DNA from: Puccinellia tenuiflora
Lineage: Eukaryota > Streptophyta > Magnoliopsida > Poales > Poaceae
DNA: 64,000 nucleotides
Assembly (NCBI GenBank): GCA_012064385.1
Contig: QRDG01002512.1
Location: 40,214-104,213 of the forward strand
Direction: 5' to 3'
Shown: positions 19,768-31,252 of the stretch, piece by piece
How positions within the stretch are numbered: position 1 is the first letter of the stretch
Layout: each line of letters begins with the position of its first letter
Notes under the pieces: generated by a model
What the model was told of the DNA's origin: nothing
Databases searched by the model: none
The model's input: the letters and a program-made list of their open reading frames with translations, nothing else
Program-made: the position numbers and the translations under genes

Positions 19768-22700
19768 ATGTCGTTTAGAGGGTTAGTGCACGATTCCATG
19801 TTTATATTCAATGGCACAAATTTTAATGTTTGGAAAACTCATATGCTTAGTCACTTACGGGTCTTGGACCCCAATATTGAGCGTATCTTAGATATAGGTT
19901 TTTCTCCTCCAAAGGATTATGAAAGTACGACTTTAGAGGATGAGAAAAACTTATATCTAGATGCTCTAACTTCTAATGAGTTTTTCAAATTTGTAAGTGT
20001 TGTAGTTTTTGAGTCAATCATGCCTCTCCGGGATGCTCATGATCTTTGGACCAAGCTTCAAGATAAATATGGAGTGTCCAACTCTATTGAGGATGATTGC
20101 TCTCCCTCCACCTCCGGCCGTGACGAGTTCTCGTCTTCATCTACTTCACCAAAATGTGGTAAGCCACAAACTAATGTGATGGTGAGTAGTGATAGGTTTT
20201 GCAATATTGATAGTGAGCTCATTTTTTATGATCTTTTATCTCTATCTTGTTGCAATGCCTCATCTTTGGACTTAAACTCTTCTAGCACTCCAAATGTCAT
20301 ACATGCTAGTGTTGATAGTCCTTGCATATCATCCAAAAATTGCTTAGATAAATCTCTTGATGATATGCTTGCTTTATCTTGTTCCCATGATAAAAATGCT
20401 TGTGTTCCCTCTAACTTTTGCATGAACAATAATGTAGAGGAAACCCAATCAACTATGGAACAAGATGTGAACTTGAGTAGTTCAAAAATTATTTGTTCTT
20501 CTTCATCCATCACTCATTTCCTTATGGCTAAATCTTCTAGTAGTGATGATAATAATAATGATAATGATAATAATGATGAAGAAGATGATATGGAAAAGGT
20601 TAATGCTCTCCTTCAAAATAAAGGTCTAATAATTCTTAAAGCCCTTCCTAACAATAAAAATGCTCAAGCTATCCTCTTTGAAATTATGGAAACGCTAATT
20701 GAGCGCGGGGAAACTATTGAGGCCTTGGAAGCAAGCCTTGAAGAGAAGGGTAAGATCGAAAGAGACGATGCTATGGAGAAGGCATCGTTAGAAGATGCTC
20801 TTGAGGAAGAGCAAGAGACTCGGGCTTCTCTAGAGGAGAAACTAGAATCTATCGAGGAGTCTCATAATGATATAATTGCTAAAATCATTAAAGAACGTGA
20901 CCATGCTCATGCTAAATATAAAGTCACGAAAAATGAAAATGCTAGATTAAATGATGAGCTTGCCAAGTTGACTTCTTCTATTCCTAATGTAAATGATGCT
21001 TGTGCTACTAACTCTATTTCTTGTGAAGCATCTGATACCCACAAGTATAGGGGATCGTTGAAGTCTTCGATGTGTAAGTATAGTATCGATCCCACGAGGA
21101 GTAGAAGGTATAAGTATTTATCCTCTCAAATAAGAGTGTCACTTCCCTTATTATCTATGCACTAGACAAACTAAAATGATTAAATGATGCAAGTGTTTTT
21201 GGGTTTTTGGTGTAGAGTTTGCAATAAAGTAAAATGCTGAAAATGCAATATGACAAGTGAAAGCTCTCAAAGAGAGAAAGCCCAATCCTCTATGCAGCAA
21301 GAGGACAAGCTCAAGTGTGTGTTTCTTATAGGTGGAGAGAGTTCCCAAGGGCTACTTAGACTTCATGGCATAAATATTTCTAGAACAACAAGGTGAACAT
21401 TTTGTCAAGTTTTAATCTTCTTTGGACGGAGCCATAATTAGGAATAGCTAAATAAATAAACTAAACCTCTTATGATGGATCATGTGGACAAGTAAATGAC
21501 TACACAAGAGTTATTAAGACATAAAGTCCCACCATAGCATTAATCTTTAAGGTCCCCGATACTAATACCCCATAAAGTAACTTCATGATTCGGTCTTGGG
21601 TTTACGTGTCCTCCCAAGTCTTCCTCAATTCATTACATTATGGTGTTCTCCTATGAGCCCATATAGGTGAAGTGATATGCAGTCGACGTTCGCACAACAC
21701 CATAATAGAATTACATCAAAGATAAAAAACTAGACAAAATACCAACACATGTCATATAAAAATCATTGCCAATTCATCCTATACCCCCAGGAACATGAGA
21801 GAACTACTCACAACGCCAAGACATTATATGATTCAGTGGTACAATTGATACAACACAATCTGAAACTACGATCTCCCCACAAAACAATGACAAGTAGCAA
21901 TTCATAAACATGTAGAATAGCACTTAGACAATAGCTAGGGATCAAACAATCTCAAACTATGAGGGGATGAAGTGGATCACGAAGATGGTGATGGAGATGG
22001 TGCTGGTCTTGACGGTGGTGTTGATGGAGACTCCGGAGGGGGGATGGAGAAGACCTCCGGAGGTGATTCCGGCGGCGTTTCCCCCCTCCGATCTTCTCCG
22101 GTGGCAGCCTTCTGTCTCTCTGTTTCTGGTTTTGTGTTTCTCCGCCGCCTCCCTCTGGAAAACGTCGGGGGACTATTTTTATAGTCGTTTTTAGGTCACG
22201 AGGAAGCTTCGGGAAGAAGGATCAACGCAAACGGAGCCACGAGGCCCAAAAGAGGTGGGCCCACGTGGCCAGGTATAGGGGCCGCATGGGGCACCCTCTT
22301 TTGCCCCTCCGGCCTCCGTTTGCTTGCTTCCTTCGCTCCTGGGTCTTCCTCCTTAAAAAAAATGATCCCCGTAAATTTTCAGCTCATTATGATGTCGTTA
22401 AGGCCCTGAAATAAATAAGGAAAGAAATAAGGTTTTTCTACCTGTGCAGGATTAATTCCATAAATAGGGGAAATCATTATTAATTACCAAAAATCATTAA
22501 ATAACAGTAATATACCCCTTATATGATGGAAATATAAATGGAATACAAGTATTATAGTGCAAAGTTCATGTATGCATTTTACATGCATCAGCATCTATGT
22601 CAACGGAGAATGTTGAGCTAAGGGCTCAACTTGAGTTGCTAACTAGCAAGTATAGGGAGTTGGAAGAGAGTCATGAAAAGCTATCTAGCTCTAATGATGA

Positions 22701-23560
22701 TCTTCTAGCATCCTATGCTCATCTAAAGTTAGCTCATGAGGCCCTCACTACCAAGGTAACATCTTGTGAGTCTCATGTGGATAATAGCACAACCATAACT
22801 AAAAATGCTATATTGCCATGTGCTAGTCCTAGTAGTTCATCCACTAAAAATGTTGCTACATCTTGTGATGAATTACTTTCTTTGCCTTGTTGCTCTAACA
22901 ATGATGCATCTACCTCCTCTAGTTCTTGTGTTATCACTAACCATGTAGAGAAAAGAGGAGAGCTCAAGGCCTAAGCCACTTCTATGAAGAAAGGCTTGGA
23001 AAAGCGTCATGAAGGGAAGCGTGCACTTGACAACATGTTGAGTGTGCAACAATCCCCCAATGACAAGAGTGGACTTGGATTCAACTCCAACAACAAGAAC
23101 AAGTCCAAGGTTGAGAAGAAGAAGGGCCAAGTTCAAATCAAGAATCCGGCCAACATCATTTGCTTCAAGTGCAAGGTTGAAGGGCACCATGTTCGGGATT
23201 GCCCAATGAAGAAGAAGCCTCTTAGTGAGAAGCAACTAGGTAAGCGGCCTCTTGTTCAATCTCGTGCTCAACCACGAGTTGACTCAAGTTGAGGAGCCTA
23301 TTAAGAAGAAGAAGAGTCGATGTTGCTACCTTTGCCGTGGCAAAGGTCATTTTGCTTCTTCATGCACTAACGGTACCTCATCCAACCCTATCATAGTTGA
23401 TGATGCTTATTCTCTTGGGAAGGATAGAATTGGCAATGTGTTTGCCAAATATGTGGGAGCTCAAAGTGGTGTCAATAAAAGCACCATTTGGGTTCCCAAG
23501 CCTATTGTGACTAACCTCTTAGGACCCAACTTGGTTGGGGACCAACAAGCTCAAACTTGA
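19768..23560 (+). pseudogene. Gag of C2 (interrupted and broken)
   Basis: Gag would form the particle shell. It starts at ATG 19768 (MSFRGLVHD). Residues 1-110 resemble the N-terminal Copia gag domain (UBN2/DUF4219 type), with FNGTNFNVWKTHMLSHL. A Ser-rich linker, an Asp/Asn-rich acidic tract (about 258-275) and a long coiled coil follow. Solo LTR F interrupts it at 21033-22590; removing F and one TSD restores the frame. Two CCHC knuckles are seen at 23161-23202 (CFKCKVEGHHVRDC) and 23324-23365 (CYLCRGKGHFASSC). Further damage is a TAA at 22972-22974 and a deletion of about 40 bp between the knuckles, which shifts the frame. The tail WVPKPIVTNLLGPNLVGD ends at 23560. No protease, integrase or RT follows. 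Confidence 0.85.
21033..22590 (-). mobile_element. Solo LTR F of an Athila-like Gypsy element
   Basis: The insert is 1558 bp with TG...CA ends, flanked by the 5-bp duplication GCATC (21028-21032 and 22591-22595), with no internal region or second LTR. Read on the minus strand it ends CCTATACTTGTGGGTATCA, nearly the same end as A's LTR. It therefore belongs to a related Gypsy subfamily, although its first half differs from A. It arose by recombination between the two LTRs of a full element inserted in the gag of C2. Confidence 0.9.
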
Positions 23561-26500
23561 TCAATAGGTGTAAATGGAGGACATTGGTGACTTGGCTATT
23601 TTTGAAGAATTAAGGGATCTTCATGATTTTATTTCTCAAGCCAAGTCAATTAGATTATCACATATCTATCTCTTATCCAATGCTTCCTCCTTGCGGTAAC
23701 ATGTATTTAATTCATATATTCATTGAAAGTTGCTTGCTCCCTTGCATGTGTTAGTTTTGTTCCTAGCATGTGCTTGTATGTGATATGCTACCTTCCTACT
23801 TGTCTTGTTACTCAAGGTTATGTAAGATAGTTGTGTATCATGTATGTGTAACTTTGTGTTGAGCTTTTTGGATCTTGTGTTGATTTCAATTGGCTCTTTT
23901 GATAGATTAATGAACTATCCCATTTTGGGGGAGTGATGTGCTTTGTGCACCTCACGAACCTAAAATGTGTATACATGAGGCACACCACCTAGTATTGATA
24001 TTTCAATATTATCTAGCTACTATGTGGTATGTCATATTCATGAGAAATTCAATTTCTACAATGTCCATTAATTTCTCTAGTTGGTTTTATTTGCCTCTTG
24101 TTTAAAAATAAATGAATTATCACATTATGGGGGAGTAATAAGCTATGTGCATATTACAATCCCATAAAAATGTGAACATTTGAGGTTTGCCACTTAGATT
24201 TGATATTGCAAATTATCTCTTTCCTATGTGGCATGTGTGCTCAAACAAGTTCCAATTTTCCTTTGTGGTTACCCTTTGGTTCTTGTTTGTGTGAGTTTGC
24301 TTGGTGTGGTTTTTCTCTAATATCCATTTCCATATATTATGTGAGAAACCATTTGTTTCTTTTTATTCTAACTAGGGGTGGGCATATAACCCGAAAACCG
24401 AATTACCAAACCGTTTAGACCCGGACCGAAGCCGAACTAACCGAAACCGATTAGTTCGGTACTGCGCTCGGTTAGTAGATGTGGATAACCGAAATAAAAT
24501 CGGTGATTTCGGTCTAAGTACTCGGTCAACCGAACAGACCGAGGAACCGACGCCCACCCCCTCCACCCGCAGCGCAGACGAGGGCATTAAAGTTCCTCCC
24601 CAAAATATCGTGACCCGCTCGCATATTTCCTGCCGAAATATCGCAGATAAGGATCCAGTATCTGTATGCCTGAGTGCACGTATCGCTGTCTATAGAAAGC
24701 TGGACGCTGGCAACCTTTGCTTAGGTTTTTTTTTGAGGATAGTGCTTAGCTACTTGCAGCCCAGAGAAAGCCCATAGGAAAACTTTCCAGGCAGCCCAGC
24801 ATGATCTTGTGCAGCATATCTACCCAGGTCTATTCGGCCCATTCGGTGGACCGAACCGATTTCTCGGTGCACCGATCCCTCGGTTACGTGAAACTGCATA
24901 GACCGATCGGTCCTAGCTTTCTAAGAACCGAAATAATTAACTAACCGAAGGACCGAACCGATCGGTTCGGGGGAACCGAATGCCCACCCCTAATTCTAAC
25001 CATGGCTTTGCCGGTTGGTTCGAATAATTGAAACTACCAACAAACCTTTTTCAAAATATGGCGTTTTAATTCTTATCTCTTGCCTTATGCTTATTTGTTG
25101 TGAAGTTGGTCTTGAACATCATTCCTATATACCACCGAGAAATATCTCCATATACTCCTTGTCCATGACAAGTGATTCTAGTAATTGTGGTGGATTTTGT
25201 AGATCATCTTCACATTAGTCTCTTGCGTTGATTTGCTTTATCTATTACCTTCCTTGCCTTTTGAATGGATCCTATTTGTCAATTGGTAGTGTTTAGTGTT
25301 GTAAATAAAATATGGAGAGTAATGATCCCTTGTGCATGCATTTTGTATTCAAATGCAAATATCAAAGATAATGCATGAATATTGGGGGAGCATTCCTTTT
25401 TATTTAGAACACTAACCTATCTATCAATTTTTGATCCTTTCAATTGGCATTTGATTCTTTATCTTGTGTTGGTACCTTCAATTGGTATTAATTGGAATTT
25501 AATATCTCCTCCATAGATATTTGTTCCAATTGATATTTATTGTGGGAGTCTTGATACCTTTTTGCTGTATCTTACTTTACTTGATTTCGGTCAAGATTTA
25601 TCCTCTTCTTGTTATCTTTTCTCCTAGTTGGTATTTTTTGTTTTTAATTGGTATCTTACTTTCAATTGGTGTCTTATCTCTCATGTGTTGCTTGAGTTGA
25701 TTCCTATTGATATCACACTTCATGTGTTGATGTGTTTTGGAATCAATCATTTGTTGGTTTGATTTTTTTCCTCAATCATGTGTTGATTTGGATTTTGATA
25801 TAATTTGGACAACCTTTTGTGTCACACTTTTGTGTGCTCTCTTCTTGGTTGACTTGGTGTTTCTGTCCAAATTGTATCTTGTTTGGTTCTTGTAAGTCTA
25901 TGTATGCATATTTACTAATATATATTCTATATGGCATGCTAGTCTTTCTTCATCCAATATATAGGGGATACTCCTCCGAATCCTAAATCGGCTAAGATGT
26001 GCATGAAATTCAATTTTATATCTATATGCACATATTTATGTGGAGTATGTCCTATATATTGTAGTTCATCTAACTACTATGGGACCCAATGAGTTTTGGA
26101 ACCATTTTGTACTCTAATTGTGTTTTAGGTACAATGGATATGCATTGGATGCTTGCCTCATTCATAAGGAAGGTGTTCTCACCATGTGATTTTTGGAGTC
26201 GAGCTATGATGACTAACAAAGGATCATCTTCGTCATCACCAATGCATCTCGGTAACAAGTATCAATCCCATGCTTACTTTACTAGTCTCAACCATGTGTA
26301 GGTTGCTTCTTGGCATGAAATCTCTTATATGCAATTGTTGTGGTTTTGGCCTTTTCCTTCACTTAATATATCTTTGTGATATGTGTGCTGACTTTGCAAA
26401 AACCTTTTCTTCAATTGATATTATTTCCTTGTGATACTTGTTGCCTAACTCAAAGCATCTCCACTATCTCTTGTTCCCTTAGTGATATGTGTGATGCATT

Positions 26501-27581
26501 TGATATATTTGGAGTTCATTCATATACAATGAGATAAATTTGAGCTATGTGCTATGCTTTTAAGCGATAATCTCTTTTTGTATATTTATGACTTCCTTTT
26601 GGATACCTTGTCCTTTATTTTAAACCATTTCGTATGTATATGTTTCTTTGTGGATGTATATCTTCAATGGTTTGTCTATTTAGAAACCTATACATATGAG
26701 AGAGGTCACCTTTAGTTGGTATCCTAATTCTTTTGAGCTACCTTGCTTTTATTTATAATTCTTTGGTGGCTCCAAATTTATCTCATGAGTGCTTGTCTCT
26801 TTGTTTATTGGTATCTTTACACACTCATGTATTTGTTGAAGATCTTTTACCTCATGCTTACCATGGTGAGCATGTTGATTTTTATTGGCTAAATGATCTC
26901 ACTAGCTTTTGGCATTTTCAATTGGTTTTAGTTTCCAATTGGTATCCCTAAGCTTGTGAACATATTTCTCTAAAAGATTTTTTATCTCGGTTGGGCCTAT
27001 CTTATGATGTTTTTTTGAAAATTGGTATCTCCTTATGGCTCAACCACATCTTTGGTGCAAGTGCTATGATTTGCTTTTGCATTATGCACTATTGCACTTG
27101 TTGCGTGTTCTAGATGATTTGGGGGTAGCAAGGATGCCATATTTGTGCACTCCTCAATAGTGCATGAACATTGGGGAGCTTCTCCATTTTTATTTAGAAC
27201 TCTCGCTTTGGATCTTTTGATTGCTTTTCTCCTTTGTGGAGATGTTTAAAATGATTTCACCTTTTTTGCAATCTTTGGATCCTCAATATAGTTTGATTTC
27301 CTCTAATTATTCGTCAATGAATAAGTGCATTTGATTTCACTCATATCTTGAGAAATGCACACCTTTATGGAGGAACTCTTATTATATTGGCTCTCTAAAT
27401 TTTTCTTCCCATTTCGGCAATCGATGCCAATGGGGGAGAAGTTTAGAGGGTTTAAGGGAATTTGGGTTTTATGCTTTTGTTGCATTTGCCTCACATGCGC
27501 TTGCATCCTTGCTCGTTTGTCTTGCAAGGATGTTTTATTCATTATATAAACCCTCTTAATAAGGGATTGTCATCAATTACC
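23561..27581 (+). other. Non-coding 3' internal region of C2
   Basis: About 4 kb (620 bp of it the MITE) lie between gag and the 3' LTR with no pol motifs. The region is T-rich and contains repeated purine tracts of the TGGGGGAG kind (about 23925, 24127, 25384, 27170, 27430), each resembling the true 3' tract. It also contains many CAATTGGTATC-like words resembling the LTR/primer-site junction. Two diverged modules of about 200 bp, each beginning with an AATGAAYTATC word and a GGGGGAG tract, follow each other at about 23905-24250. Confidence 0.7.
24373..24992. mobile_element. hAT-type MITE, 620 bp
   Basis: The terminal inverted repeats TAGGGGTGGGCAT (24373-24385) and ATGCCCACCCCTA (24980-24992) match perfectly over 13 bp. 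The 8-bp duplication ATTCTAAC (24365-24372 and 24993-25000) is typical of hAT transposons. C3 has the empty site at about 52362-52370, which confirms the boundaries. The subterminal regions are packed with AACCGA/TCGGTT words, as expected for transposase binding sites. It has no transposase, so it is non-autonomous. Confidence 0.95.
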
Positions 27582-27595
27582 AAAATGGGGGAGAT
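27582..27595 (+). other. Polypurine tract of C2
   Basis: AAAATGGGGGAGAT directly precedes the 3' LTR and is the expected plus-strand primer. Confidence 0.82.
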
Positions 27596-29953
27596 TGAAA
27601 GTGCATGGTTGCCCCCATGCATGGTTTTGGTAATTAATGACAATCTCTATGGACTAATGTTTGTATTAAGCTATATTTGTAGGTGTGTCCATTGCGTTGC
27701 TTGATCTCCATTTGTTGGAGTCAAGGTTAAGGGAAGAAAAGATTTGTGTTGATCAAGGCTAAGTGCGGGTTGATCGACACTCAAGTCCAAGTGAAGATAT
27801 GCCGAAGAGTGCTTTCCCCATCTTGGTGTATGGGGGAGCATCATATGAATCTTCACCAAGCGAAGCGCAATCAAGAAAGGTGGTTCGCCTTGAGGAGATG
27901 AAGATCGTCTTCATCGACCTCAAGTGGATTAATGCGCAAGGCAAAGGTATGATCTTGATAGGGTTTCTATTTTACCGGTCTCATGATGTTAGTGGAGAGA
28001 CCGGATTATAGGATAGTTAACCGTACTATCAAGAGGGGCTCTCGACCGAGTATCCTGATCGTATCGTTCGTGGAGAGCTCAAACCTTTGCATCCTTGCAT
28101 CCTTGCAATCATCTTTATTGGTTCTTATTTGGCTCTTATCCTTGTGAGAATTTAGAGCTTGTGTTCATCTCCATACCAAGCTCTAGTTCATCAAAAACGG
28201 ATTTCATGAATATCTTCTTGGGTTTTGATATTGGAGGTTTTTCCGGTTTGTCTCTTCTAGGAGAGGTCAAACTCTCTCCTTTTGATTTCCTCCTCACATG
28301 ATGGACAATGATGTTTCTCTGCATGATCTTGTAGAGCTTTTCGTTGCGAGTCTAACGAGCCCAAGATCATCGAAAACGGAGTCCGGTTGCAAAAGATACG
28401 GCATTTTCGGTTTGCGTAAGTGAGTTTAACCTTTCCCCATTTTTTTTATAATATCTTGTTGGACTATGATGTTTCTCTGCATATTCTTGTAGTGCTCGTT
28501 GTGACGATTCCAACGAGTCCAAGATTATCGGAAACGGAGTTCGTATGCGAAAGTTATTGCGTTTTCGTTGTCGGAAATGGAACATGAAGGAAAGGCAGCG
28601 CAGCAGGCTGGCCGGCCCCCTGGCCGGCCCAAGCCGGGCTGCAGTCCTAGCGGCTCTGGGGGGTGGCCGGGCTCCAGGCCGAGCGGCTCTGAGGGGTGGC
28701 CAGCCTCCAGGCCGGCCTAGGCTGGGCACCAGGCCGGGCGGCTCTTGGGGGCGGCCGGCCTCCATGCCGGCCCAGGCCGGGCGGCTCTGGGGGGCGGCCG
28801 GCCTCCCGGCCGGCCCAGGCCGGTCCACAGGCCGGCTGCCCTGTGTGCCCCGCGTGAAGATCTGTGGCCGGCCCCCCGGCCGGCCTAGGCCGGGCACCCT
28901 GCAGCTTCCCAACGGCCATATTTTTGGCCTCTATTTAAGGGGTTTCTTCCCCAAATAAACCCTAACCTTTTGCCAACCTCTTGAGCTATTTTCTCCCCTC
29001 CATTGTTGACCTTCTCAAGCTTGGCTTTCTCAATCCCTCCAATGATTCTTGCCCAAACTTAGGGATTCAAGAGAGGTGATCTAGATCTACCATTCCACCA
29101 ATCAAAATCCCCTCTAAGTGAGGGAATCTTGTGGATCTAGATTTTGGGGTTGCTTTGTGTTCATCCCCTTTGTTCTTCCTCTCTTATTCCCCCCAAAGCA
29201 TTTGTTGCTTGGTTGGAATTTGAGAGTGAAGGATTTTGACCACTTTGTGTGTTCTTGCCTCTTGCATTTGTTGCATCGGGTTGCTCTCCCTACGGTGATA
29301 CGTGAGGATCGACATTGAGAAGCTTGTTACTCTTGGGTGCATTGTGTTCCCAAGAGCTTTGTGCCTCTTGGGTGCATTGTGTACCCTAGACGGTGGTGGT
29401 GCCGTGAAGACTTCGACTTGTGAAGCTTCGGCAAGGTTTGGGAGCCCCCAATTGAGTTGTGGGTGTGTGCCCCAAGAAGAGTTGTAAAGGGCTCCGGAAT
29501 CCGCCTCGAAGGATTCCGATAGTGGAAGGTGAACCAATCCCTTGGGTGAGGTTCATCGGAGAATAGGGTGAGGCATTTGTGGCATCTTGAGTAGGCCTCT
29601 TGTGGCGAGCTCACATCCCTCCAACGAGACGTACTCCCTTAACAAGGAGGAACTCGGGAATACATCCTCGTCTCCGCGTGCCTCGGTTATCTCTATACCC
29701 GAGCTTTTACTTATGCAATTTACATTGTGATAGCCTTCGTGCTTGAAGTTTATATCTTGCTATCACCTTGTTGCTTGCCTTGTTTAGCATAAGTTGTTGG
29801 TGCACTTTAGGTAAACCTAGAATTTTAGGTTGTTGGCTTGTTAATTTAAACACCTAGTTTTATTCCGCAATTATCAAGCCCCTAAATAGAAAAAGTTTTA
29901 ATCGCCTATTCACCCCCCCTCTAGGCGACATCGAGACATCGTTTGTTCTTTCA
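27596..29953 (+). repeat. 3' LTR of C2
   Basis: The LTR is 2358 bp with the same ends as the 5' LTR. The GC cassette is at about 28600-28900 and the TATA-like TATTTAAG at 28932-28939. The right end is followed by GTTAG, the second copy of the target duplication, and then by C1 gag. Confidence 0.93.
28600..28900 (+). promoter_or_regulatory. GC-rich U3 cassette of C2 (3' LTR), GGCCGGCC type
   Basis: This is the same kind of sequence as in the 5' LTR but with a different number and order of GGCCGG units and without the 37-bp duplication. Since both LTRs of one insertion start identical, the cassette has changed since C2 inserted. Confidence 0.7.
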
Positions 29954-29958
29954 GTTAG

Positions 29959-31198
29959 TAGCACAAGCATCTTTGATATTAGGAATAGAGGAAGACAACT
30001 TGGCAAGATCATCATTTAATTTAGCATTTTCATTTTTCGTGACTTTATATTTAGCATGAGTATGGTCACATTCTTTAATGATTTTAGCAATTATTTCATT
30101 GTGAGACTCCTCGATAGATTCTAGTTTCTCCTCTAGAGAAGCCCGAGTCTCTTGCTCTTCCACAAGAGCATCTTCTAACGATGCCTTCTCCATAGCATCA
30201 TCTCTTTCGATCTTACCCTTTTCTTCAAGCCTTGCTTCCAAGGCCTCAATAGTTTCCCCGCGCTCAATTAGTGTTTCCATAATTTCAAAGAGGATAGCTT
30301 GAGCATTTTTATTGTTAGGAAGGGCTTTAAGAATAATTAGACCTTTATTTTGAAGGAGAGCATTAACCTTTTCCATATCATCTTCTTCATCATTATTATC
30401 ATTATCATTATTATTATCATCACTACTACAAGATTTAGCCATAAGGCAATGAGTGATGGATGAAGAAGAACAATTAATTTTTGAACTACTCAAGTTCACA
30501 TCTTGTTCCATAGTTGATTGGGTTTCCTCTACATTATTGTTCATGCAAGAGTTAGAGGGAACACAAGCATTTTTATCATGGGAACAAGATAAAGCAAGCA
30601 AATCATCAAGAGATTTATCTAAGCAATTTTTGGATGATATGCAAGGACTATCAACACTAGCATGTATGACATTTGGAGTGCTAGAATAGTTTAAGTCCAA
30701 AGATGAGACGTTGCAACAAGATAGAGATAAAAGATCATCAAAAATGAGCTCACTATCAATATTGCAAAACCTATCACTACTCACCATCACATTAGTTTGT
30801 GGCTTACCACATTTTGGTGAAGTAGACGAAGACGAGAGCTCGTCACGACCGGAGGTGGAGGGAGAACAATCATCCTCAATAGAGTTGGACACTCCATATT
30901 TTTCTTGAAGCTTCGTCCAAAGCTCATGAGCATTCCGTAGAGGCAAGATTGACTCGAAAACTACAACACTCACAAATTTGCAAAACTCATTAGAAGCTAG
31001 AGCATCTAGATATAAGTTTTTCTCATCCTCTAAAGTCGTACTTTCGTAATCCTTTGGAGGAGAAAAACCTATATCTAAGATACGCTCAATATTGGGGTCC
31101 AAGACCCGTAGGTGACTAAGCATATGAGTTTTCCAAACATTAAAATTTGTGCCATTGAATATAAACATGTGATCGTGCACTAATCCTCTAAACGACAT
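29959..31198 (-). pseudogene. Gag of C1, N-terminal part
   Basis: The first 413 or so codons of the C1 gag start at ATG 31198 (MSFRGLVHDHM). The segment includes the Copia gag N-terminal domain, the Ser-rich linker, the Asp/Asn-rich tract and the start of the coiled coil. The frame is open throughout and is cut by C2 at the TSD GTTAG. The continuation is at 17377-16474, in the same frame once C2 is removed. Confidence 0.87.
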
Positions 31199-31238
31199 CT
31201 TTACTCTCTAGGCGGTAAAGCCAAACAAGAGAGACGAG

Positions 31239-31250
31239 GCTCTGATACCA
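31239..31250 (-). other. Primer binding site of C1 (initiator tRNA-Met)
   Basis: GCTCTGATACCA on the plus strand is TGGTATCAGAGC on the minus strand, two bases from the LTR edge. This identifies the adjoining LTR as the 5' LTR of C1. Confidence 0.88.
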
Positions 31251-31252
31251 AT

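Larger units (their letters stand above)
17383..29953 (+). mobile_element. Element C2: gag-only Copia-like LTR element, plus strand, inserted in C1
   Basis: The element spans 12571 bp including two nested insertions. Both LTRs start TGAAAGTGCATGG and end TTGTTCTTTCA. The target duplication is GTTAG (17378-17382 and 29954-29958), inside the gag of C1. The iMet-tRNA primer site and a Copia-like gag with two CCHC knuckles are present, but about 4 kb between gag and the 3' LTR have no RT or integrase. Nested inside are solo LTR F (21033-22590) and a hAT-type MITE (24373-24992). I do not recognise a published family name. Confidence 0.9.
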
